A stretch of DNA of 64,000 nucleotides. Source: Lachnospiraceae bacterium (lineage in GTDB: Bacteria; Bacillota; Clostridia; Lachnospirales; Lachnospiraceae). The DNA is taken from the NCBI GenBank assembly GCA_910574805.1, contig CAJTCV010000009.1:148179-212178 (forward strand), written 5' to 3'. The position numbers were made by a program, and so were the translations under genes. The stretch's first letter is position 1. Each line of letters begins with the position of its first letter. Below are positions 8,553-16,346 of the stretch, in pieces. The notes beneath the pieces are model-generated. The model worked only from the letters and a program-made list of their open reading frames with translations, did no database searches and was not told the origin of the DNA.

Positions 8553-9521
8553 TTATATATCTCGTATGGGATTTTCCCTCATACACTTTTCAATCTCGGC
8601 GGCGGACGGGGCTCCGGCAGCCCCGCCTCTGCAGGTGGTCGTCAGGGCGCCCGCCGCGTTTGCAAAGCGAAGCATGGAGATCATCCTTTCTTCCGGAACC
8701 GTTTCCATATCCCCCGCACTGCGCAGAAGATACAGGAAAGCTGCAAAGAAACAGTCTCCCGCCCCGGTAGTATCCACCGCCTCCACCAGATAGGAAGGGA
8801 CCATTCCTTTCCCTCCGCGATAGCTGTAATAACATCCTCTTTCGCCGCAGGAGATCAGAACAAACCTGCAGCCCAGTGCGCGGATCTTTTCCGCTGCCGC
8901 CTCCAGTGTCTTTTCGCCGGACACCAGCAGCGCCTCTTCATCGGACGACTTGTACAGTGTTACAAAGGGCAGCGCCGCATTCATTACTTTGATCATCTCC
9001 TGAGCACTCTTCCAGAGGCGCTCGCGGTAATTCACATCCACCGTGACGACCCGGTCTCTCTTCCTGGCTTCCTTCAGCACTTCAAATGTGGCGCTCCGAA
9101 TCGGCTCATCGGTCATACTCATGCCGGAAAAATGAATAAACCGTGCATCCATCATTTTTTCCATGGGCACTTCCTCCGGCTTCAGAAAGATATCCGCACC
9201 ATATCTTCTGGAAAAGCTGAAACTGCGTTCTCCATTTTCTCCCAGTGTCACAAAAGACTGCGTGGTAAAATGCTCCGGGTCCTTCACATAACCGGACCGG
9301 TCAATGGACAGACGCTCCATCTCCCGCCAGATCAGATCCCCCATGCAGTCGTCCCCCACTTTTCCTGCAAACATCGTATGCATTCCGAGCCTGGATGCCG
9401 CCACCAGCAGATTGCATACCGTGCCGCCCACATTGCACTGATATACCGGCTGTTCCCGGCTGGACCCGGCGGCAGGGATAAAATCAATCAGTGCATCTCC
9501 AATGGCACATAAATCATACAT
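8553..9521 (-). CDS. PfkB-family sugar kinase
   Basis: 322 aa. PfkB signatures: CNVGGTVCNLLVAASRLG (about 28-45, substrate side) and VDTTGAGDCFFAAFLYLL (about 248-265) with the catalytic base Asp in GAGD. Closest in feel to fructokinase/ribokinase/deoxyribokinase. Start ATG at 9521 follows AGGAGAG, overlapping the rbsA stop. Between an rbs transporter and deoC, deoxyribokinase activity is the simplest guess, but the sequence does not settle the sugar. Confidence 0.88.
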   Translation of the reverse strand: MYDLCAIGDALIDFIPAAGSSREQPVYQCNVGGTVCNLLVAASRLGMHTMFAGKVGDDCMGDLIWREMERLSIDRSGYVKDPEHFTTQSFVTLGENGERSFSFSRRYGADIFLKPEEVPMEKMMDARFIHFSGMSMTDEPIRSATFEVLKEARKRDRVVTVDVNYRERLWKSAQEMIKVMNAALPFVTLYKSSDEEALLVSGEKTLEAAAEKIRALGCRFVLISCGERGCYYSYRGGKGMVPSYLVEAVDTTGAGDCFFAAFLYLLRSAGDMETVPEERMISMLRFANAAGALTTTCRGGAAGAPSAAEIEKCMRENPIRDI

Positions 9522-9536
9522 CTCTGACTTCTCTCC

Positions 9537-11012
9537 TTATTTTGTCGCAAAGGACATGATCAATTCCTCCGAACATTCCTCAATGTCCAGTACTCCGGTC
9601 TGTACGCCCTCATTCATGACCATGATCCGGTCACAGGTGCCCAGAAGCTCCGGCAGCTCCGAGGATACCATGATAATGGACAGACCTCTGGCAATCAGTT
9701 CATTCAGAATCTCATAGATCTCCTGTTTGGCTCCCACGTCCACGCCCCGGGTCGGCTCGTCCACCAGCAGGATCTTGCAGTCGGCTGCAATCCATTTTGC
9801 CAGCACGACCTTCTGCTGATTTCCTCCGCTCATATGGCAGGTCACAGTACGCGGATTTCCGGGGCGGATGTGGAACATGTCCACATACCGCCCGGTCTCC
9901 TTATATTCCATTCCCAGATTCAATGTTCCAAGCCGGCTCTTGTACCGGCCCAGCGCCGGTATGGTGGTGTTATACACCATATCCTGTTTCAGCATAAGCC
10001 CCTGTGTCTTACGCTCCTCCGGCACGATGCCGAAGCCTGCACGGATGGCCTCTCTGACGTTTTTGAAACGGACGGGTTTCCCCTCCAGCAGAATCTCTCC
10101 TGCATCCGCCGGATCCGCACCGATGACTGCCCGCAGAATCTCGGTCCTTCCGGCCCCCGCAAGACCGGCAATTCCCAGAATCTCGCCTCTGCGCAGTTCA
10201 AAGGATACGTTTTCAAAGACGCCTTTTCTGGTCAGACCAGTCACCTTCAGGACCGTCTCCCCGGGACTTTGCTCCCGTTTCGGGTAGATATCCGTCAGAT
10301 CTCTGCCCACCATGCGGCTGATCAGCATGTCCGTCGTATAATCCTCCACCTTTCCCGATTCTACCTTTTTCCCGTCTTTCATAATGGTCAGATGGGTGCA
10401 AAGTTCAAAGATTTCTTTCAGGCGGTGAGAAATATAGATAAATGTGATCCCTTTCTGCGCCAGCTCTTTTACAATGCGGAATAGTCCCTCCAGCTCATTG
10501 TCGCTCAGCACCGCCGTAGGTTCATCCAGGACGATGATCTTCGCATTGCGCGACATGGCCTTGGCAATCTCCACCATCTGTCGTCTGGCCACGCTGAGAT
10601 TTTCAATTACCTCTCCGGGATCCAGCTGCAGATTCAGCCTGTTCAGAACCTCCTCTGCATCCTTCTCCATTTTCTTATAATCAACCTTTCCGAACCGGTT
10701 TTTGGGAAGCCGGCCCAGATAAATATTTTCTGCCACAGTACGGTGAGGGAGCAGCATAAGTTCCTGATATATGACCGCCACACCCTTCTCAATCATCCTG
10801 GCCGGAGAAGTGTTGCTGATCCGCTCACCGTCGATCAGAATCTCTCCTTCATCCAGTGTATAAGCCCCTGACAGGATTTTCATCAGTGTGGATTTTCCCG
10901 CACCATTTTCTCCCACCAGCCCGTGGATCTCTCCCTGTCCGATCTCTATGGAGATATCATCCAGCGCTTTCACGCCCGGAAATATCTTGGATATGTGGTT
11001 CATCTTAAGCAT
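9537..11012 (-). CDS. Sugar ABC transporter ATP-binding protein (RbsA/MglA type)
   Basis: 491 aa with two tandem ABC domains, as usual for this family. Domain 1 has Walker A GENGAGKST (about 34-42), signature LSVARRQ, Walker B IIVLDEPT. Domain 2 has a degenerate Walker A (GLAGAGRTE, about 281-289), signature MSGGNQQKV and Walker B ILLVDEPTRGVD. The second domain of RbsA-type proteins commonly lacks the P-loop Lys, as here. Energises uptake through the rbsC-type permease. Confidence 0.93.
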   Translation of the reverse strand: MLKMNHISKIFPGVKALDDISIEIGQGEIHGLVGENGAGKSTLMKILSGAYTLDEGEILIDGERISNTSPARMIEKGVAVIYQELMLLPHRTVAENIYLGRLPKNRFGKVDYKKMEKDAEEVLNRLNLQLDPGEVIENLSVARRQMVEIAKAMSRNAKIIVLDEPTAVLSDNELEGLFRIVKELAQKGITFIYISHRLKEIFELCTHLTIMKDGKKVESGKVEDYTTDMLISRMVGRDLTDIYPKREQSPGETVLKVTGLTRKGVFENVSFELRRGEILGIAGLAGAGRTEILRAVIGADPADAGEILLEGKPVRFKNVREAIRAGFGIVPEERKTQGLMLKQDMVYNTTIPALGRYKSRLGTLNLGMEYKETGRYVDMFHIRPGNPRTVTCHMSGGNQQKVVLAKWIAADCKILLVDEPTRGVDVGAKQEIYEILNELIARGLSIIMVSSELPELLGTCDRIMVMNEGVQTGVLDIEECSEELIMSFATK

Positions 11013-11059
11013 ACTGCTCTCCTCCCGCCTGTCTCAGCTGCATACGATATTTTCTGCTC

Positions 11060-12100
11060 TTATTCCAGACCCTTTCCAATCCACTCTGATACATTGTCCG
11101 CGTCCACGATCGCTGTATCCAGCTGCCAGCGGGCATCTCTTCCGCCGCCCTCCAGGATCTCATAAGCCGCCTGCATTCCTTCCGGTGCACAGTACGGATA
11201 GACAACTGAAAATGCCATCTCTCCTGCCTGAACCGCCTCAAATGCCACCTCGGTCCCGTCCATGCCTACCAGGAGAATCCCTTCGTCCTGACGGCCTGCA
11301 GATTTGATCGCCTCCAGCGCTCCCAGTGCCATCTCATCATTGTGGCAGTAGACCGCATCGATCTCTCCTTCCCCGAATCTCTGGAGCGTATCCTCCATGA
11401 ACTGCATGGCATCCTCTCTCAGATAATCACAGTACTGATCGGAAATAACCTTCATATCCGGATATTTTGCCTCAAGCTGCTCCACAAAGCCGTCATGACG
11501 GTCGATGGTGGCAGATGCACCTGCCGTTCCCTGGATCTCTACAATATTTCCCCTGCCGTCCAGCATCTCCGCCAGCTTGTCTGCAGACGCCACGCCCATG
11601 GGCTTATTCTCTGCTCCGATGTAGCAGGTGACGTCACATTCCACGTTGCGGTCCAGTGTGACCACCGGGATCCCCGCGTCCATGGCCTTCTGGCACACGT
11701 CCGTCAGCGCATCGGAGGTCAGCGGAGAGATCATAAGCAGATCGATACCGGATGCCAGAAGGTCTTCCACGTCCTGTACCTGAGTTGCAGAATCATTCTG
11801 CCCGTCCGTGACTATAACGTCAAATTCCGGATAGTTCTCTTTGGCATAAGCCACATTCTCTTCCACCATGGCCACACGGAACGGATGATTCATGGTCCCC
11901 TGGGAAAGTCCGATCCTGTATGTCTTTCCTTCTGCGGAATCCCCGGCTGTCTCCTCCTGTGCCGGCTCTGCATCTGCCGCAGGCGTTTCCTCCTGCTCTG
12001 CCGCCTCCGGCGCCGCATCCTCCGTTTTGGACCCGCACCCTGACACCATGGCCACTGTCATGGCCGCACACAGCAGCATGCTCACAAGTTTCTTTTTCAT
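11060..12100 (-). CDS. Sugar ABC transporter substrate-binding lipoprotein (RbsB-like)
   Basis: 346 aa. Signal peptide with lipobox (VSGCG, Cys about 22), Glu/Ala-rich linker to about residue 58, then a periplasmic-binding-protein type 1 domain (GLSQGTMNHPFRVAMVEE; LLISPLTSDALTDVCQKA; GIPVVTLDRNV; VYCHNDEMALGALEAI). The DRNV segment and the ND pair are ligand-contact regions of RbsB relatives. Placed between rbsC and rbsA, an order differing from E. coli rbsACB. Confidence 0.93.
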   Translation of the reverse strand: MKKKLVSMLLCAAMTVAMVSGCGSKTEDAAPEAAEQEETPAADAEPAQEETAGDSAEGKTYRIGLSQGTMNHPFRVAMVEENVAYAKENYPEFDVIVTDGQNDSATQVQDVEDLLASGIDLLMISPLTSDALTDVCQKAMDAGIPVVTLDRNVECDVTCYIGAENKPMGVASADKLAEMLDGRGNIVEIQGTAGASATIDRHDGFVEQLEAKYPDMKVISDQYCDYLREDAMQFMEDTLQRFGEGEIDAVYCHNDEMALGALEAIKSAGRQDEGILLVGMDGTEVAFEAVQAGEMAFSVVYPYCAPEGMQAAYEILEGGGRDARWQLDTAIVDADNVSEWIGKGLE

Positions 12101-12156
12101 CGTTCTTCCTCCTTATGATGATAAGATTTTATCCCAAAGCACTTTCGTGCGTTTGT

Positions 12157-13131
12157 TCACGCGTTTTTAGATTTTTTCCCGTGTTTTTCCAGAAGCACTG
12201 CCCCGATAATAATAAGACCTTTTACCACCTTCTGCAGGAAAGGAGAGACGCCCAGCAGATTCAGTACGTTGGAGATCACGGACAGCAGGATCGCTCCGAT
12301 CAGTGTTCCGATCACGCTGCCGCTTCCGCCGGAAGTGCTGCAGCCGCCGATGTATACCATGGCCAGTGCATCCAGCTCGTATCCATCACCCGCTGTGGGT
12401 TCTCCCACGCTCAGTCTGGAGATCAGGATAATGGACGAGACTGCGGAAAGGAATCCGGTAATCACAAAGCACAGTGCCTCCACCCGTCCGGTGTTGATGC
12501 CTGACAGCCTGGCCGCCTCTCTGCTGTCGCCCACCGCATAGACGCTCCGCCCGAACTCCGTATATTTCAATACATAGAAGGAAAGCAGAAATACGGCTGC
12601 AAAGATGTATACCGGCACCGGAATCCCCAGCAGCGTCCCCTGGCCCAGGAACTTGAAGTCAATCGTTGACTTTCTCCAGTTCTGCGGAGACCCGTTGGCC
12701 AGATAGAGGGACACGCCCTGAAGAGCAGTCAGAGAACCCAGGGTCATGATAAATGGCGCCAGCTTTCCTTTTGTGATGCCGATTCCGTTAATGGTCCCAA
12801 GCACCGCTCCAATCAAAAGCCCCGCCGGTACTGCCAGGATGACTGGTACATTTCTCTGAAACATCATGGCTACCGAGACTGCCACAACTCCTACGATCGC
12901 TCCTACCGAGAGATCCACGCCGCCGGTGAGGACGACAAAGGTCATGCCCATGGCAATAATGCCGTTAATGGATACCAGCCGGATCACATTTACAATATTG
13001 CTCGCTTTTAAAAAGTTCGGAGAGATCACGGATGCGATCAAACAGATCAGGATCAGCGCCCAGAACATTCCCATGGACTTTGTCCTGGCCAGACTGTTTT
13101 TAAAAAGTTTTCTTTTGGATACTTCAGCCAT
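12157..13131 (-). CDS. Sugar ABC transporter permease (RbsC-like)
   Basis: 324 aa from the ATG at 13131 (AGGAGG, 8 nt). Hydrophobic protein with about eight to ten segments. It has the family motifs GMTFVVLTGGVDLSVGA (about 64-80) and the conserved EAA-like YAVGDSREAARLSGIN (about 198-213). First gene of the rbsC-rbsB-rbsA-pfkB-deoC operon, with its own promoter and operator B just upstream. Confidence 0.93.
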   Translation of the reverse strand: MAEVSKRKLFKNSLARTKSMGMFWALILICLIASVISPNFLKASNIVNVIRLVSINGIIAMGMTFVVLTGGVDLSVGAIVGVVAVSVAMMFQRNVPVILAVPAGLLIGAVLGTINGIGITKGKLAPFIMTLGSLTALQGVSLYLANGSPQNWRKSTIDFKFLGQGTLLGIPVPVYIFAAVFLLSFYVLKYTEFGRSVYAVGDSREAARLSGINTGRVEALCFVITGFLSAVSSIILISRLSVGEPTAGDGYELDALAMVYIGGCSTSGGSGSVIGTLIGAILLSVISNVLNLLGVSPFLQKVVKGLIIIGAVLLEKHGKKSKNA

Positions 13132-13179
13132 AGTGACTTTCCTCCTGCTTTTTGTAATCATTCATTTTGCATTTCTGTA

Positions 13180-13201
13180 TTGTATGTATTGTATGATACA
13201 T
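13180..13201. promoter_or_regulatory. Operator B (TTGTATGTA-TTGT-ATGATACAT)
   Basis: Right half identical over 9 bp to operator A, same TTGT centre, left half degenerate. It covers about +1 to +20 of the rbsC promoter. Confidence 0.55.
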
Positions 13202-13205
13202 TTAT

Positions 13206-13234
13206 TTTATATCATATTTAAGTTTTTTTGTCAA
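13206..13234 (-). promoter_or_regulatory. Sigma-A promoter of the rbsCBA-pfkB-deoC operon
   Basis: Minus strand TTGACA (13234-13229), 17-bp spacer, TATAAA (13211-13206): near-consensus. Confidence 0.8.
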
Positions 13235-13242
13235 TACTGCAT

Positions 13243-13272
13243 AGAAAAAAAGTGCCTGAGGCACTTTTTCTC
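13243..13272. terminator. Bidirectional terminator after the glycyl-radical operon
   Basis: AAAAAGTGCC-TGA-GGCACTTTTT hairpin with A/T tracts on both sides. It ends transcription from the alcohol dehydrogenase before the rbs promoter. Confidence 0.85.
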
Positions 13273-13344
13273 TCTATACAGTCTGCCATAATCCGGGCGT
13301 TCGTATACATTCCCTGTTCCATGTTCTGACAGATGTTTCTCATA

Positions 13345-14370
13345 TTATGGTTTGATCACGATCTTAATGACGCCTTCTCCGCCCTTCTCCGCCATCTCAA
13401 GGCCCTTTCCAAATTCCTCCAGAGGAAGCTCTGACGTCACCAGCTTTTTCAGGTTGACGATCCCGTTGTTAATTGCCTGTACTGCCCGGGGGAAGCAATG
13501 GCACTGTGCAAAGGACCCAATGATCCGGAACTGATTCTGCATAAACTGATCCGGGCTGATGGAGATCCTGGCATCCGGGCGGTATACAGCATACAGCACC
13601 AGCCTGCCGTCTTTTTTCAGATACTGAATCGCTTCTTCCGCCACCTTCTCAGAACCGGTGGCATCCACCACGATGTCAAAGCCGTGGGGATGGTTTTTCA
13701 GGATCTCTTCCCGGCACGCCGCCGCACCGTCTCTGGAGATCTGGTAGGTCTCCCGGATCCCCAGTTCTTTCAGAAGCTCCAGCTTGCTCCTGGTGGGAGC
13801 CGCCACCGCCACGCTCCCTGCGTTGCTGTGATTCAGAAGCTGTGCAAGGATGATTCCGGTTCCGCCGGATCCAAAGAGAAGCACTTCGTCTCCGTTTTTC
13901 GGATCGATCATATCCATGCCGTGAATCGCACAGGCAGTGGGTTCCGTCAGGCATCCTTCTTCAAAGGAAATATGATCTGCCAGCCGGAAAACTTTGTCGA
14001 AATCCGCCGTCACATACTCCGCCATGGCTCCCGGCTCTGTGGCTCCCTTGGAGGAAAAGTTCTCGCAGAACAATGGTTTGGCATTCTGACAGTAATAGCA
14101 GGTATGGCACTGACCGGAATCATCCACCGTCACCCGGTCTCCCACCTGAATCGTCGTCACATCTTTCCCCACTGCCTCCACCGTGCCCGCCATCTCATGT
14201 CCGGGGATCAGAGGAAATTTTGCGATAAAGCTTCCGTTGTGCTGATGGACATCTGTCTTGCAGATGCTGCAGCAGTGGATCTTCACCAGGACCTCATGGT
14301 CCTTCGGCACCGGTTTCGGGATCTCCCGGATACTGAACTCTTTTACCTTTTCATAGTATACTGCTCTCAT
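13345..14370 (-). CDS. Zinc-dependent alcohol/polyol dehydrogenase
   Basis: 341 aa MDR enzyme with all zinc ligands: catalytic Cys in CCSICKTDVHQHNG (about 33-46), PGHEMAG (about 57-63), and the structural zinc lobe CHTCYYCQNAKPLFC (about 94-108). Rossmann motif LLFGSGGTGIILAQLL (about 166-181). Resembles sorbitol/threonine/2,3-butanediol dehydrogenases. Last gene of the glycyl-radical operon; it could reduce the aldehyde or ketone released by that enzyme. Confidence 0.92.
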   Translation of the reverse strand: MRAVYYEKVKEFSIREIPKPVPKDHEVLVKIHCCSICKTDVHQHNGSFIAKFPLIPGHEMAGTVEAVGKDVTTIQVGDRVTVDDSGQCHTCYYCQNAKPLFCENFSSKGATEPGAMAEYVTADFDKVFRLADHISFEEGCLTEPTACAIHGMDMIDPKNGDEVLLFGSGGTGIILAQLLNHSNAGSVAVAAPTRSKLELLKELGIRETYQISRDGAAACREEILKNHPHGFDIVVDATGSEKVAEEAIQYLKKDGRLVLYAVYRPDARISISPDQFMQNQFRIIGSFAQCHCFPRAVQAINNGIVNLKKLVTSELPLEEFGKGLEMAEKGGEGVIKIVIKP

Positions 14371-14446
14371 ATTTGTACTCCTGTTTAAAGTCCCGCATAA
14401 GCCCAGCCAGAACCCGGATGAGCTGATGCTGTGTTTTAAGTTCCGC

Positions 14447-15337
14447 TCACAGCAGAATCCCCAGCTCTCTGAGGCCTTCCACGATCATTTCTTCTTCTCC
14501 GGCACAGTCCATCACACCCAGACGGATGGAGGGCTTTGTCTTGCCGTGATAGTCGCTCCCACAGGTCACTGCCAGACCGTATTCCTCCGCCTTTCTGCGG
14601 TAGTATCCGGTCTGGGCAGGATTGTGGTAGCTGCTGTACACTTCGATCCCCTGGATCCCGCAGCGAAGAACTGCATCCAGGAGATCATCCTTTTCCTTCA
14701 CGTTATTGCCCGGATGCGCCAGCACCGGAATCCCTCCGGATGACCGGATCAGACGGATGGCCTCCTGCAGGCTGATAAAATGAATGGGGATATAGGTCTC
14801 TTTCCCTTTCGCGCACCAGTCCCAGTAAAAGTTCACATAGGGATTATCTGAGCGGCTCTGGCCCGGGCGGTACTCTTTGAGCATCGGATGCCCGTCGTTC
14901 CCGGGATCCGCCAGTGCAACTTCTGCGATGACTTCTCCGGTCACGTATCCATAATGGGCCAGCGCATACGCTTTTTCTTCGTCGATCACCAGTCCCCGCT
15001 CCCGCATCATCCGGATCCGGGGAGCAGAGGTGGCCCTTTCCTGTCCTGCAAGGTCTTCTTCCAGTTGTGCATACCGCACATCGGACGCGTCGATCCCGTA
15101 GCCCAGTACATGCAGATCCACGTCCTCATAACAGCAGTCCAGCTCAATGGCCGGAATGCAGATTACTCCCTTCTCCTCCGCCCGTGCTCTGGCCCCCGGG
15201 ACAGCCCGGCAGGAGTTGTGATCCGCAATGGCCATGATCCGGATACCCGCGTCCCGGCATTTGTCCACCATCTGCTCCGGTGTAAAGTCTCCGTCATTGC
15301 TGCATATGGAATGCATGTGAAGATCAATCCAGCTCAT
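14447..15337 (-). CDS. PHP-domain phosphoesterase
   Basis: 296 aa. The metal-binding PHP signature is complete: DLHMHSICSNDGDFTPEQMV with HxH at about 7-9, ADHNS (about 38-42), PAIELDCCYED, PVLAHPGNN (about 214-222), and CGSDYHGKTKP near the C-terminus. The family includes YciV/RnaAM 3',5'-nucleoside bisphosphate phosphatases and other phosphoesterases. Presence in a glycyl-radical operon is unusual; it may dephosphorylate a sugar-phosphate intermediate. Start ATG at 15337 has AAAGGA about 7 nt upstream. Confidence 0.85.
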   Translation of the reverse strand: MSWIDLHMHSICSNDGDFTPEQMVDKCRDAGIRIMAIADHNSCRAVPGARARAEEKGVICIPAIELDCCYEDVDLHVLGYGIDASDVRYAQLEEDLAGQERATSAPRIRMMRERGLVIDEEKAYALAHYGYVTGEVIAEVALADPGNDGHPMLKEYRPGQSRSDNPYVNFYWDWCAKGKETYIPIHFISLQEAIRLIRSSGGIPVLAHPGNNVKEKDDLLDAVLRCGIQGIEVYSSYHNPAQTGYYRRKAEEYGLAVTCGSDYHGKTKPSIRLGVMDCAGEEEMIVEGLRELGILL

Positions 15338-15354
15338 AACAAAATCCTTTCATT

Positions 15355-15437
15355 TATAGTTCCGCCTCGTCCCCTTCTCCGCCCGGCGTCTGGAACGGTT
15401 TCCGGGCTTTACATGAGACTCCGCTGTTTTTCAGTTC
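15355..15437 (-). repeat. Intra-operon spacer element, copy 2
   Basis: Gap between the activase and PHP genes. Shares with 8452-8552 the ordered modules AAAACAGCGGA, CCCGGAAAC-GTTCCAGACG-CGGGC and GCGGAACT-AAAT (minus strand). A weaker relative with GCGGAACTTAAAA is at 14385-14446. Confidence 0.5.
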
Positions 15438-15449
15438 CGCTATGTCCAC

Positions 15450-16343
15450 TCAAATCGCCTGAAAGCCCTCCGCTGCAATCATACCCTGGATCTTCTGTAC
15501 GTAGGACTCTTCATGGACCGGGAGCCCCGCCAGCTCATAGGGGATGCCTGCGGACTCATATTTGCCGCTTCCGTACTGGTGAAAGGGCAGGACCGCATAG
15601 TTGCGGATGCCGCATGCTTTCAGATACTCCATGATCTGACGGATATCCTCCTCCCGGTCATTGACCCCCGGGATCATCGGTGTCCGCACCATGATCCCGG
15701 CTCCCGCCTCCGCCAGAAAACGCAGGTTCTCCAGGATGATCTCGTTGCTCTGGCCGGTCCACTTCCTGTGGACCTCCGGGTCCATGGCTTTCACGTCATA
15801 CAGAAACAGTTCCACATACGGCATCACCTCCCGCAGTACCTCTGTGTTCACAAAGCCTGTTGTCTCCACCGCCGTATGAATGCCCTCCGCCCGGCAGGTC
15901 TTCAGAAGCTCCAGCAGAAATTCCTTCTGCATCAGAGGCTCTCCGCCGGAGAAGGTCACTCCCCCATGGCTGTGTTCATAGAATACCCGGTCCTTCCGGA
16001 TCTCTTCCATAACCTCCCGAACGTCCATCCGCTCTCCTTTTACACAGAGCGCTCCCGTGGGGCAGGCCTGCGTCCAGGCATAGTCCTTCGTCCCCCTTTC
16101 CCGATGAAGCCTGATGTGATCGCCGTCTTTCTCCGCTTCATGGTCCGGGCATACTGCGGTACAGGTGCCGCAGCCGATACAGCGGGATCTCACATAGAAC
16201 AGACTGGAATCCGGCTCCCAGGATTCCGGATTGGCGCACCATCTGCACCGGAGCGGGCATCCCTTCAGGAACACCACCGTGCGGATCCCTTCTCCGTCAT
16301 GAATGCTGTATCTCTGGATGTCAAATACATTTCCTCTCATCAT
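15450..16343 (-). CDS. Glycyl-radical enzyme activating enzyme (radical SAM)
   Basis: 297 aa. Radical SAM cluster GCPLRCRWCANPE at about 29-41 (CxxxCxxC), then a ferredoxin-like insert with CIGCGTCTAVC and a further cysteine-bearing segment (about 55-105), as in activases for glycerol dehydratase, choline TMA-lyase and related enzymes. GGVTFSGGEPLMQ (about 135-147) binds SAM. Its stop is separated from nothing downstream but a spacer element; upstream it starts 3 nt after the partner enzyme's stop, and AGGAGC for this gene overlaps that TAG. Confidence 0.95.
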   Translation of the reverse strand: MMRGNVFDIQRYSIHDGEGIRTVVFLKGCPLRCRWCANPESWEPDSSLFYVRSRCIGCGTCTAVCPDHEAEKDGDHIRLHRERGTKDYAWTQACPTGALCVKGERMDVREVMEEIRKDRVFYEHSHGGVTFSGGEPLMQKEFLLELLKTCRAEGIHTAVETTGFVNTEVLREVMPYVELFLYDVKAMDPEVHRKWTGQSNEIILENLRFLAEAGAGIMVRTPMIPGVNDREEDIRQIMEYLKACGIRNYAVLPFHQYGSGKYESAGIPYELAGLPVHEESYVQKIQGMIAAEGFQAI

Positions 16344-16346
16344 ATT

